Source of the DNA: Massilia aurea
GTDB lineage: Bacteria; Pseudomonadota; Gammaproteobacteria; Burkholderiales; Burkholderiaceae_D
DNA length: 64,000 nucleotides
Assembly: GCF_024753205.1 (NCBI RefSeq)
Contig: NZ_JANUGZ010000001.1
Coordinates: forward strand, 620,001-684,000
Reading direction: 5' to 3'
The notes below the pieces were generated by a model, which searched no databases, was not told where the DNA came from, and saw nothing but the letters and a program-made list of their open reading frames with translations. A program made the translations under genes and the position numbers. This document shows positions 25,082 through 34,300 of the stretch, one piece after another; the stretch's first letter is position 1; the number at the start of each line of letters is the position of its first letter.

Positions 25082-25606
25082 TCAGTCGCTGCAGTTGCAG
25101 AAGCGCTTGCGCGCGCTGCCTTCGCCGGCGCCGTCGAGCCGCTTCCACATCAGGTCGCTATCGAGGCCGAAACAGGATTTTTCCTTGCCCGCATTGCTGT
25201 AGCCGTGGCGTTCGAAGAACGCACTGGCGCCAGCGGGGCTGTGCAGATGCAGCTTGCTGATGTTCCAGGCACGCGCCTGCTCTTCGACCGCCGCCAGCAG
25301 CGCCCGGCCCACGCCGCAGCGCAGCGCATCGGGCAGCACGTAACACAGCGCCACCTTGCCGGCCGGGGTCAGCAGCGTCAACCCCACCATCCGCCCTTCG
25401 CTCTCGGCGACGACGGCAAAGTTGGCGGGCGCAGCAAACCAGGCCGCAACGGTGGCCGGCGTCTTGTTGCCGAGCCAGGCGTCGAGTAATGCCGGCTGGC
25501 CATGGTGGTCGGCACGGCAGCCTTCCTCGATGGAGCGGCGCAGCAGATTGCAGGCTGGCGCAGCGTCGGCGGGAACCGCCTTGCGGATTTCAATACGCGT
25601 GGACAT
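25082..25606 (-). CDS. GNAT-family N-acetyltransferase
   Basis: A 174-residue GNAT. IRKAVPADAAPACNLLRRSIEEGC is the N-terminal strand and helix, FAVVAESEGRMVGLTLLTP forms beta-3/4, and LPDALRCGVGRALLAAVEEQARAWN is the acetyl-CoA-binding Q/RxxGxG/A loop (RCGVGRA). The C-terminal LHLHSPAGASAFFERHGYSNAGKEK is the final strand. It has a short Cys-containing tail (RKRFCNCSD). The substrate is unknown. It is transcribed alone. Confidence 0.87.
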   Translation of the reverse strand: MSTRIEIRKAVPADAAPACNLLRRSIEEGCRADHHGQPALLDAWLGNKTPATVAAWFAAPANFAVVAESEGRMVGLTLLTPAGKVALCYVLPDALRCGVGRALLAAVEEQARAWNISKLHLHSPAGASAFFERHGYSNAGKEKSCFGLDSDLMWKRLDGAGEGSARKRFCNCSD

Positions 25607-25699
25607 CGATCATCAACATAAATACGGTACAAAGACGTGAGGTGGCGACAGTTGGCGCCCCCGGCTTAACACGGGCTCGACTATACACTGAAAGCCAAC

Positions 25700-25720
25700 G
25701 ACCCTGCTGGCGGCAGGGTC
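25700..25720 (+). promoter_or_regulatory. Stem-loop upstream of the sulfate-binding protein gene
   Basis: GACCCTGC and GCAGGGTC pair over a 5-base loop about 105 bp before the sbp start codon. There is no T-tract, so it may lie in the leader or end an upstream transcript. Function is not assigned. Confidence 0.3.
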
Positions 25721-25826
25721 AAGCGCATGATCGGCATAACCATATGACGAAACTATTGTTCCGTTTGACGGTGGCATCGGGGAACATGCACGCTGTCACT
25801 CCAACTTCAAGCAAGCGAGACCCACT

Positions 25827-26846
25827 ATGCGCACCACCCCTCCGAACACGCTGCGCCGCTCGATCCTGGCGCTGGTCCTGGCTGCTGGCGGCGCCGTGCC
25901 GCTGCACGCCAGCGCTGCCGGGCCCGAGCTGCTGAACGTGTCGTACGACGTCGCCCGTGAATTGTACAAAGAAATCAACCCGGCGTTCATCGCATCGTAC
26001 AAGCAGCAAAGCGGCCAGACGGTCGAAGTCAAGCAGTCGCACGGCGGCTCGAGCAAGCAGGCGCGCGCCGTGGCCGATGGCTTGGGCGCGTCGGTCGTCA
26101 CCATGAACCAGGCCAATGACATCGACATGCTGGCCGACCGCGGCCTGGTGGCAAAAGACTGGGCCAAGAAGTTCCCGAACAATGCGGCGCCCTACTACTC
26201 GACCATGGTGTTCCTGGTCCGCAAGGGCAATCCTAAGCAGGTGCGCGACTGGCAAGACCTGGCGCGCCCCGGTGTGGCCGTGATCATCCCGAATCCGAAG
26301 ACCGCCGGCAACGGCCGCTACACCTACCTGGGCGCGTGGGGTTCCGTGATCAAGAAAGGTGGCAACGAAGCCGCTGCCCGCGACCTGGTCTCGAAGATAT
26401 TCAAGAACGTGCCGATCCTGGACGGCGGCGGCCGCGCCGCCACCACCACCTTCACGCAGCGCCAGATCGGCGACGTGCTCGTGACGTTTGAAAACGAAGT
26501 GAGCATGGTGCGCAAGGAGTTCGGTAACGACTTCGAAGTCGTCTACCCGACCAGCTCGATCCTGGCCGAGTCGCCGGTGGCCGTCGTCGACAAGGTCGTC
26601 GATCGCCAGAAGCTGCGTCAGCCGGCAACGGCTTACCTGAACTTCCTGTACAGCCCGGTGGGCCAGGAAATCGGCGCCAAGCACTTCATGCGCGTTCGCT
26701 CGGAAGCCGTCATGAAGAAGTACGCGGCCAACTACAAGCCGATCAGCCTGTTCACGGTCGATGAGGTCTTCGGCGGCTGGCGCGCAGCGCAAAAGCGCCA
26801 CTTTGACGATGGCGGCGAGTTCGACAAGATCTACACCGCGAAGTAA
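25827..26846 (+). CDS. sbp: Periplasmic sulfate-binding protein
   Basis: A 339-residue binding protein of the Sbp/CysP family. A signal peptide (LRRSILALVLAAGGAVPLHASAAG) precedes LLNVSYDVARELYKEINPAF, the Sbp fold opening. KQSHGGSSKQARAVADGLGASVVTMNQANDID and IIPNPKTAGNGRYTYLGAWG carry the sulfate contacts. It feeds sulfate or thiosulfate to a CysTWA transporter, but none of those genes are adjacent, so this is an unlinked copy. It ends with an intrinsic terminator and is monocistronic. Confidence 0.93.
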   Translation: MRTTPPNTLRRSILALVLAAGGAVPLHASAAGPELLNVSYDVARELYKEINPAFIASYKQQSGQTVEVKQSHGGSSKQARAVADGLGASVVTMNQANDIDMLADRGLVAKDWAKKFPNNAAPYYSTMVFLVRKGNPKQVRDWQDLARPGVAVIIPNPKTAGNGRYTYLGAWGSVIKKGGNEAAARDLVSKIFKNVPILDGGGRAATTTFTQRQIGDVLVTFENEVSMVRKEFGNDFEVVYPTSSILAESPVAVVDKVVDRQKLRQPATAYLNFLYSPVGQEIGAKHFMRVRSEAVMKKYAANYKPISLFTVDEVFGGWRAAQKRHFDDGGEFDKIYTAK

Positions 26847-26862
26847 TCTGCATCACCTCACA

Positions 26863-26889
26863 ACAGCCCTGCCACGTGCAGGGCTGTTT
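26863..26889 (+). terminator. Intrinsic terminator of sbp
   Basis: A 10-bp perfect stem ACAGCCCTGC / GCAGGGCTGT with loop CACGT is followed by a short T-run, starting 16 bp after the stop. Confidence 0.85.
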
Positions 26890-27134
26890 GCATTTGGTCA
26901 CGCCAATCAGCTCAGTCGACATTTCTGTGCGACATGTCCTATTAATAATATGCACCTGTAATGCCCTATTTCGATAGAAAATTGGGTTTAGACAGGGGAA
27001 TTTTCTCGTGCACCATAGACATGCGTAGCCGATGAATGCTATCTTGCCTGCCTTCTAGTTGCCCTAGAAACAGATGTTGATCCGCGCCGCCCGGCGCCCA
27101 GCTCCATCAACCTCAACCCAGATTCCAGACAGAC

Positions 27135-28100
27135 ATGATCAAACACCTGTTCGCCACGGCCCTGATGACGTTGTCGGCCGCGGCATTCGCCGTGCCGTTC
27201 GGCTCCCAGTCCGTCCTCGTCGTTGAAAACGACACCGGCAAAATCCTCCTTGAAAAAAATGCCGATACGGTCGTCCCGATTGCCTCGCTGACCAAGCTGA
27301 TGACGGCAATGGTCGTGCTCGACGCCAAGCTCGACATGAACGAGCAGATCGAGATCGACCGCGACGACGTCGACCGCGTCAAGTTCAGCAGCTCGCGCGT
27401 GCCGGTCGGCGCCAGCATCTCGCGCAGCGACGTGCTGCACCTGGCGCTGATGTCCTCGGACAATCGCGCCGCCGCTGCGCTTGCCCGTACCTACCCGGGC
27501 GGTAACGAAGCCTTCAAGGCTGCCGTACGCCGCAAGATCCGCGCGCTGGGCATGACCCAGACCACGATCGAAGAGCCGACCGGCCTGTCGCCGCAGAACC
27601 GCTCCACCGCAGGCGACCTGGTCAAGATGGCCGTTGCGTCGGTCCGGTACCCGGATATCGTGCGCATGACCACCGAGACGAAGGAAATGATCGACATCAA
27701 TGGCCGCGGCGTCGAATACCATAACACCAACCGCCTGGTCGGCGCCAAGGGCTGGGACATCGGCCTGTCGAAGACCGGCTACACGAATGAAGCGGGCCGC
27801 TGCCTGATCATGAACATCACGGCAGCCGGCAAGAAGGCAACGCTCGTGCTGCTCAACGCCGGCGCGTCGTCGGCCCGCGTGCTCGACGCACTGAACATCC
27901 GCCGTTTCATGACCGGCGACGCCGCGCCCGTGGCCCGTGTGGCGAGCGCTGCACGCGCCGCCACCGGCGGTCCGCGCATCAAGGCCAGCGCCGGTGGCGT
28001 GAAAGCAAAAGCCCGCACGAAGGTCGTCAAGTCGAAGGTCCAGGCAACCAAGAACCGCAAGGTCGCCAAGGTCAAGACGACGCGCAAGCGCCGCGACTAA
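27135..28100 (+). CDS. pbpG: D-alanyl-D-alanine endopeptidase (PbpG/PBP7 type) with basic C-terminal tail
   Basis: A 321-residue low-molecular-mass PBP of the S11 family. The signal peptide is MIKHLFATALMTLSAAAFA. Active-site motifs are SLTK (51-54), SDN in LALMSSDNRAAA, and KTG in GLSKTGYTNEAG. It cuts peptide cross-links in periplasmic murein. The last 50 residues are unusual: a Lys/Arg-rich low-complexity tail (VKAKARTKVVKSKVQ, KVKTTRKRRD) not needed for catalysis, perhaps binding anionic wall polymers. An intrinsic terminator follows. Confidence 0.93.
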   Translation: MIKHLFATALMTLSAAAFAVPFGSQSVLVVENDTGKILLEKNADTVVPIASLTKLMTAMVVLDAKLDMNEQIEIDRDDVDRVKFSSSRVPVGASISRSDVLHLALMSSDNRAAAALARTYPGGNEAFKAAVRRKIRALGMTQTTIEEPTGLSPQNRSTAGDLVKMAVASVRYPDIVRMTTETKEMIDINGRGVEYHNTNRLVGAKGWDIGLSKTGYTNEAGRCLIMNITAAGKKATLVLLNAGASSARVLDALNIRRFMTGDAAPVARVASAARAATGGPRIKASAGGVKAKARTKVVKSKVQATKNRKVAKVKTTRKRRD

Positions 28101-28119
28101 GCACGTGTTTGATGGGATC

Positions 28120-28142
28120 AAGGGGCCGCGAGGCCCCTTTTT
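28120..28142 (+). terminator. Intrinsic terminator between convergent pbpG and an acetyltransferase gene
   Basis: An 8-bp stem AAGGGGCC / GGCCCCTT with a GCGA tetraloop, then Ts; A residues precede it, so it can act in both directions. Confidence 0.85.
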
Positions 28143-28149
28143 CTCGCCT

Positions 28150-28677
28150 TTACGGTTTGACGAACGACAGCATGTGGGCGTCCACCCACTTGTGTCCCAA
28201 TTTGAGCCGCTTGCGCGCGATGCCTTCGTCGAACGCCCCGGCCTTGCGTGCGGTGTTCAAACTCGCGTCGTTACCAACGGCGACCACAATTTCGAGACGC
28301 TGCACGTCAAGTTCCGTCCAGGCGTAATCGGTGAGCGCGCGAATCGCCGCCGACGCTGCTCCATTGCGCTGCCACGATTGGCGCACCCAGTAACTCAGGT
28401 TGCAGAATCCGTGCAGCCCGTTGATCTGGTTCAAGCCGCAGCCGCCGACGAACACGCCGGATGTACGGTCGAAGATAGCGAATTCGAAGCACGTCGCTTC
28501 CGCCAGTCCTTTTTCGCACGTCGCGATCCAGGCAAGGGCATCGTTCATTGAAAACTGCGCCGTCGCCCAGGGCATCCACGGCGCGAGCGTCGGCGTCGAC
28601 TCGACAATGGCCGCAACCAGTGCCGGCGCATCGCCAGGGACATAAGGGCGGAGGACGAAATCGTTGGAAAACAGCAT
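28150..28677 (-). CDS. RimJ/RimL-type GNAT acetyltransferase
   Basis: A 175-residue GNAT starting MLFSNDFVLRPYVPGDAPALVAAI. FVGGCGLNQINGLHGFCNLSYWVRQSWQRNGAASAAIRALTDYAW is the typical RimJ/L strand pair and acetyl-CoA pyrophosphate loop (QRNGAAS), followed by RLEIVVAVGNDASLNTARKAGAF with the conserved N...S..A.K.GF pattern. The family acetylates N-termini of ribosomal or other proteins, or small molecules. ATG 28677 gives the family start; the next open frame start is 36 bp upstream. Confidence 0.88.
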   Translation of the reverse strand: MLFSNDFVLRPYVPGDAPALVAAIVESTPTLAPWMPWATAQFSMNDALAWIATCEKGLAEATCFEFAIFDRTSGVFVGGCGLNQINGLHGFCNLSYWVRQSWQRNGAASAAIRALTDYAWTELDVQRLEIVVAVGNDASLNTARKAGAFDEGIARKRLKLGHKWVDAHMLSFVKP

Positions 28678-28716
28678 GGGACGCCCCTGTTCATTGCACA
28701 TCCGGCCCGGCACGTT

Positions 28717-29379
28717 TTACCGGGTGGCAGCTGCCTTCACCACGAGCGCATCCATGACCTGCCCGGTCGCCGCCATGACGTCACCGGCATCCTGGATCCT
28801 GTTCGCCTGCTGTACTTGCGATGGCGACACGAGATAGGTGCCGTCGATGACGACGGTTGGGGTGCCAGTCACCTTGTAGGCGTCGACCATCTGGCTCAGA
28901 CGTTTGAGCCTCGTCTGGACGCCGAACGAGTTCCACGTGTCGGCAAACGCCGCCTTGTCGAGTGCATTCTCGCCCGCCCACGCGATGATGTCGGCGTCCT
29001 TCATCAGGCGCTTGCGCTCGACGTGCACGGCATTGAAGACGCGCCCGTGATAGGCATCGAGCTTGCCCATCGCCTCGAGCGTCAGGAACAGGCGCGCTTC
29101 CGGATCGTTCGGGCCCTGGAACGGCAGCGGCACGCGGCGCAGCGCGATCCGGTCGCCCTGCTGCTTGACCCAGTTCTTCAGCGTCGGTTCGAACGCATTG
29201 CAGGCGCCGCAGTGATACGCGAAGAATTCGATCACCTCGATCTTTTTGCCCTCGGCCTGGGTTGGCTGCGGCGCAGCCAGTGTCGTGAAGTCTGCACCAT
29301 CGCGCGGCGCGGTTGGCGAAGCGTTGGCAAGACCGGCCACCAGGGCAGCGGCGATGAGGGCAAGTCGCAGGGCGCGCAT
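28717..29379 (-). CDS. DsbA-family thiol:disulfide interchange protein with CGAC active site
   Basis: A 220-residue periplasmic thioredoxin-fold protein with signal peptide MRALRLALIAAALVAGLANA. IEVIEFFAYHCGACNAFEPTLKNW holds the redox site as Cys57-Gly-Ala-Cys60, and VTGTPTVVID the cis-proline loop; between them lies a DsbA-type helical insertion. The usual DsbA dipeptide is Pro-His, so this CGAC variant probably has a shifted redox potential. It introduces or shuffles disulfides in exported proteins. It is on the same strand as the acetyltransferase gene, 39 bp apart. Confidence 0.9.
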   Translation of the reverse strand: MRALRLALIAAALVAGLANASPTAPRDGADFTTLAAPQPTQAEGKKIEVIEFFAYHCGACNAFEPTLKNWVKQQGDRIALRRVPLPFQGPNDPEARLFLTLEAMGKLDAYHGRVFNAVHVERKRLMKDADIIAWAGENALDKAAFADTWNSFGVQTRLKRLSQMVDAYKVTGTPTVVIDGTYLVSPSQVQQANRIQDAGDVMAATGQVMDALVVKAAATR

Positions 29380-29468
29380 ATCGATCCTTTTCAGTATGAA
29401 GCAAACATTCTAGCGGACGGGGACGCCGTCAAATGCGCGCATTCTCACGACGCTGGATGGGTGCCCCA

Positions 29469-31394
29469 TTACGCCACCAGATCGCGCAACCCACTCGTGC
29501 GGTGCGTGCGGCTGGCAATCGCTTCCTGCAGCACGTCGCCGCCCGGCGTCACGAGCGTAAACACCTCGCTGGCGCGCGTGATGCCCGTGTAGACCAGCTC
29601 GCGTGTGAGCACCGCGTTGCGCTCGCGCGGCAGCGCCAGCACCGTGTGGCGAAACTCCGAGCCCTGCGATTTGTGCACGGTCATCGCGAACGCCGTTTCG
29701 ACATTGCGCAGGCGCGTGGCCAGCACGCTGCGCACCGCGTCGCCTTCGAGGAAGTACACGCGCAGCGCGCCGGCGCGCGCCGGATCCGGCAGCGTGACGC
29801 CAATATCGCCGTTGAACACGCGCGTCGAGTAGTCGTTGCGCGTGACCATGACCGGCCGACCGACATACCACTCGGCGCCATGGCGCAGCAAGTGACTGGC
29901 CGCGAGCCGTTTTTCGATGGCTTCGTTCAGGCCCGCCACACCCCACTCGCCATCGCGCACCGCGCACAGGATGCGGAAGGTCTCGAAACTGAGCAGGATC
30001 CGGCGCACCCAGTCTTCGTGCTCGCCACTGGCGCCGTCGCGCAGCAGTTGCAGGTATGGCGCATAGCCGGCATGCGCCAGTTGCAGGAGCTGGGCCGGCT
30101 GCGCATGCTCGAGCCAGCGTACGCTCTCGTCCCCGGCGCGCAGGACCTGTTCGGCGCGCGCGGTGTCGCCGCCATTAACCGCCAGCGCCAGTTGGCCGAT
30201 CGGCCCGCCGAAGCGGCGGCTGTAGCGCAGCATCACGGTTTGCTGGGCCAGCGCGCCGCCGTCGCCGCGATAGATGTCCGGGATGATTTCGCCGCTCGCG
30301 GCCTCGATGTAGTCGATCGTCGCTGCGCTGTAGTGGCCTTCGTGCGCGGCATGGCACAGGTCACCCAGCACCGCGCCCGCCTCCACCGACGCCAGCTGGT
30401 CCTTGTCACCCAGCAGAATCAGGGTCGCGCCAACGGGCAGCGCATCGAGCAGGCTCGCCATCATTTCCAGGTGCACCATCGATGCCTCGTCGACGATCAG
30501 CACATCGACGTCGAGCGGATTGCCGCGGTGGTGCGCGAACGCGCGCGTATCGGGGCGCGCCCCGAGCAGGCTGTGGAGCGTGCGCGCAGCACCCATGCGC
30601 GCCGTCAGTTCGCGCAGCGGCAGATCGCCACCGACACGATCCGCCAGTTCATTCAAGGCCTTGTCAATGGACTGCTTCAGGCGCGCTGCCGCCTTGCCCG
30701 TCGGTGCGGCCAGCGCCACGCGCTGGCGGCCTGCTTCCGGCGCCGTCGCGAACAACAGGGCCAGCAGGCGCGCTACCGTGTAGGTCTTGCCGGTGCCGGG
30801 GCCGCCCGTAATGATCGCCACCGAACTGCGCAGCGCCACGGCGCAGGCGAGCTTTTGCCAGTCCGGTCCCTGCGCGCCAGGCTGCGCCGCGAACAGCTTG
30901 TCGAGCCAGCTGCGCACGAGCGGTGTATCCACCGGATGCGTGGCCGCCGCGCGCTCGCGCACGGCCTGCGCCACCAGTGTCTCGTCGCGCCAGTAACGCC
31001 GCAGGTACAGGCGCTGGCCATCGAGCACCAGCGGCTGGTCGAGATCGAATTCGCCCCGGATCCAGACCTGCTGGCAATGCGCCAGCAGCTTGCTCCACCC
31101 TGCCACGCCGCGCGGCAGCGGCGCCGCCGCCTGCGCCAGCTGGCGCCACAGGTCGTCGCTCCAGCCCAGCAGCAGCGCCGGCCCGGCGGCCAGGTCGTCC
31201 AGCTGCAGGCAGCTGTGGCCATGGCCTTCGAGCTCGGACAGCACCGCCGCCGCCAGGATCAGCGCCGGCGGCGCGTCGCCCAGTTGCGCAATGAAGCGCG
31301 CGAACGCGCCCGACAGGCGACGCAGCTCACCCGCTTCGGTCAGCGCACCGATCTCGCGCCACAGACCGTCGATATCGGCATCAAGCTTCGCCAT
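29469..31394 (-). CDS. recD: Exodeoxyribonuclease V alpha subunit RecD
   Basis: A 641-residue SF1B helicase. Walker A is ITGGPGTGKTYTVARLLALL, Walker B is LIVDEASMVHLEMM (DEAS), then GDKDQLASVEAGAVLGD (motif III) and, near the end, TVHKSQGSEF and YTGITRA (motifs V-VI). RecD is the fast 5'-3' motor of RecBCD, which degrades linear DNA and loads RecA after Chi. The start ATG 31394 overlaps the recB stop by 14 bp, showing translational coupling in the order recC-recB-recD. Confidence 0.95.
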   Translation of the reverse strand: MAKLDADIDGLWREIGALTEAGELRRLSGAFARFIAQLGDAPPALILAAAVLSELEGHGHSCLQLDDLAAGPALLLGWSDDLWRQLAQAAAPLPRGVAGWSKLLAHCQQVWIRGEFDLDQPLVLDGQRLYLRRYWRDETLVAQAVRERAAATHPVDTPLVRSWLDKLFAAQPGAQGPDWQKLACAVALRSSVAIITGGPGTGKTYTVARLLALLFATAPEAGRQRVALAAPTGKAAARLKQSIDKALNELADRVGGDLPLRELTARMGAARTLHSLLGARPDTRAFAHHRGNPLDVDVLIVDEASMVHLEMMASLLDALPVGATLILLGDKDQLASVEAGAVLGDLCHAAHEGHYSAATIDYIEAASGEIIPDIYRGDGGALAQQTVMLRYSRRFGGPIGQLALAVNGGDTARAEQVLRAGDESVRWLEHAQPAQLLQLAHAGYAPYLQLLRDGASGEHEDWVRRILLSFETFRILCAVRDGEWGVAGLNEAIEKRLAASHLLRHGAEWYVGRPVMVTRNDYSTRVFNGDIGVTLPDPARAGALRVYFLEGDAVRSVLATRLRNVETAFAMTVHKSQGSEFRHTVLALPRERNAVLTRELVYTGITRASEVFTLVTPGGDVLQEAIASRTHRTSGLRDLVA

Positions 31395-34300
31395 GTATAT
31401 CCTTGTCCAGCAAGCGTTCCAGTCCATCCAGCAGCTCGAGGTCGGGCGCCAGCACCCAGCAGCCGCGCGTCACCGGATTGGCGATCCCGCGCAGGAACAT
31501 GAAGACGGCGCCGCCCAGCTGGTATTCGGGCTCGTAAGCGTCGCCCAGGCGCGCGCGCAGCAGTCGGTGCAGGGCCAGCAGGTAGATGCTGCCCTGGATC
31601 TCGTAGCGGTGCTCGGCCATCCCCGCAGTCATTGCGGCCTGGCTGTACGACGCGTCGCCCGGCCCCAGCGCATTGGACTTGTAGTCCAGCACCCAGTAGC
31701 GGCCTTCGTGCTCGAACACCAGGTCGGCAAAGCCCTTGAGCATCCCATGCAGCACACGCTCGGGCAGCACGGGCCGCTCAAGTCCGCCCAGCAGATGTGT
31801 GCGGCACAGCGCGTCCAGGCGCTGCAGGTCGAGGTGCTCGCTCGGGAACCAGAACTCCATCTCGGGCAGCACGCCGTGCAGGTCGCGCAGGCGCGCATTC
31901 AGTGGCGGCAATGGCGTATCGACGATCTCGCGCAGCCACGCCAGCGCATCGGACAGGCGGTGGCCCCAGCCCGCACGTTCGATATGCTGCACCAGGCGCG
32001 TCTCGCAGTTCGGTTCGTCCAGACAGGCAAAACCTTCGCGCGCCAGCCATTCGAGCCGCTCGTGCATGAAGTTGCCCGGCACCGAGCCGCGCGGGAAACG
32101 GTGCCATGGCGCGTCCTCGATGCGGGGCGGCGTGGCTGCCTGCGGCACGTCCTCCATCAGCGTCTGGTCCTGCGCGCGCATCGGCGTGGGCGGCGCGATC
32201 GCATGGCGCGTGAGCGACGTGAACGAGCCGACCGACCAGTCGCGCTCGAATTCGGCGCGGTAGCGCGGCGCATCGAGCAAGTCGGGGCGGATGTCCTGGC
32301 GCGACAGCATCGTCAACTCATCCGGTTCAGCCAACGCGTGCAGCGAGATGCCGTCAGCGCTGCTCGCCACGACATCGAAGTGCCCGCGCAGCGCCTCGGC
32401 GGCGATCGCGTCGCCGCCGGCCAGCAGATAGCCAAGGGCCGATTCGTGCAGCTTGTTCTCGCCCTTGCGCGTGCCGGAGACGGCCGCTGCGCCGAGCCAC
32501 AGGAAGTGGCGCGCACGCGTCAGCGCGACGTACAGCAGGCGCAGGTCTTCCTCGATGCGGGCGCGGTCGACCACCGCCAGCGCGTCGTCGGTCAGGGCCA
32601 GGTCGAGATGGCGCATGCCGGCATCGTCCACGTACTCGAAGAACGCGCGGTTGCGGCGGTTGGTGGCGCGCGCCGTCACGGCGAACGGCAGGTACACCAG
32701 CGGGTATTCCAGGCCTTTCGACTTGTGGACCGTGACGACCTTGACCAGTTCGGCGTCGCTTTCCAGGCGCAGCACGCGCTCGTCGCCGCTCGAACCCAGC
32801 CCATCGATCTGTTCGGCGAACCAGCGGATCAGCGCCTGTTCGCCCTCGAGCTGGCTGCTGGCCTCCTGCAGCAGTTCGGCCAGGTGCAGCAGATTGGTCA
32901 GGCGCCGCTCGCCGCCCGGTTCGCGCAGCAGGCGTGCCGGCAGTCCCAGTTCGTGGATGAAGCGGCGCAGCATCGCCAGCACGCCCTGACGCTGCCAGCT
33001 CCCGTGCAGCGCCTTGAGTTGCTCGACGCGGGCTTCCCAGACCATCTCGTCATGCGAGAACTGCGCTAGTTCAGACAGCCCCAGGCCGGCAGTGGCGGTG
33101 GCAAACGCCGCCCGCGCCAGCGCGCCATCGAGCGGATTGGCCACCGCGTACAGCCAGCGCAGCACGTCCGCCGCTTCGTCGCTCTCGACGACCGAGTCCT
33201 TGTCGGACAGGTAGACGCTGGCCACCTTGCGCCGCATCAGCGCGCGCCGGATGGCGCCGGCTTCGCGCCGGTCGCGCACGAGGATTGCGATATCGGCCGG
33301 CATCAGGCGCGTGAATCCATCGGTCTCCCCGGTGCCGTCGTCGAAGCCCACGCGCGCATCGTTGAGCAGGCCGACAATGTGTTCGGCGCAGTGATGGGCA
33401 AACACATCGCGGTAGTCGTCGGCCTTCAGGTCGGCGCGGTCCACGATGTTCACGGTCAGTGCGCCAGTGGCATCGCCCATGCCCACAAGATGGCGGCGAT
33501 GGCCTTGCGCCTTGACCGCGTCGAACGGCAGCGGGTTGTCGTCGCCGCGCCGGAACCGGAACGCCGCGCCCGGATGCGCGCCCTCTGCATGCAGGAACAG
33601 GCCATTGACAGCGCTCACGAGTGGCGCGGTCGAGCGGTAATTGGTGTCGAGCTGGTAGTGGCGGCCAGCGGTGGCACGGCGCGCAGCCAGGTAGCTGTGG
33701 ATGTCAGCACCGCGAAAGCCGTAGATCGACTGCTTCGGGTCGCCAATCAAGAACAACCCGTGCTCCACGTCGTTCGCCTCGACCCGGTACAGCAGGTCGA
33801 AGATGCGGTACTGGTCGGGCGACGTGTCCTGGAATTCATCGACCAGCGCCACCGGATACTGACCCACGATGCGCGCGCGCAGCGCGGCGCCGTTCTCGCC
33901 TTCGAGCGCAACCTTCAGGCGTTCGAGCATGTCGGCAAAGCCGAACTGGCGGTTGCGCCGTTTGAGCTCCTGCATGCGCGCGCCGATATGGCCGGCGGCG
34001 TGGCGCAGCAGCGCGTGGGCGATCGGGTCGAGCGCAGCGAGGCTGGCCTGCAGCGCGGCGGTGGCGTCGAAACAGTCCGGCACGTCGGTCGAAAAGTCCT
34101 TGCTGAACGCATCGGCGATGCCGTCCGGGGTCAGGCGGCGCCACGCCGTTTCGGTCAAGTCGGGCATGTGGCGCGCCGGGTCCGTGGCCCACGCGCGCAG
34201 CGCCTCGAACCATTTAACGAGCGAATCGGCGCGCATTTTATTGCCGTTGAAGCACTTGGGCTGGCGCTCGCGGTGACCGGCGATCCAGCGCTCCATCTCG

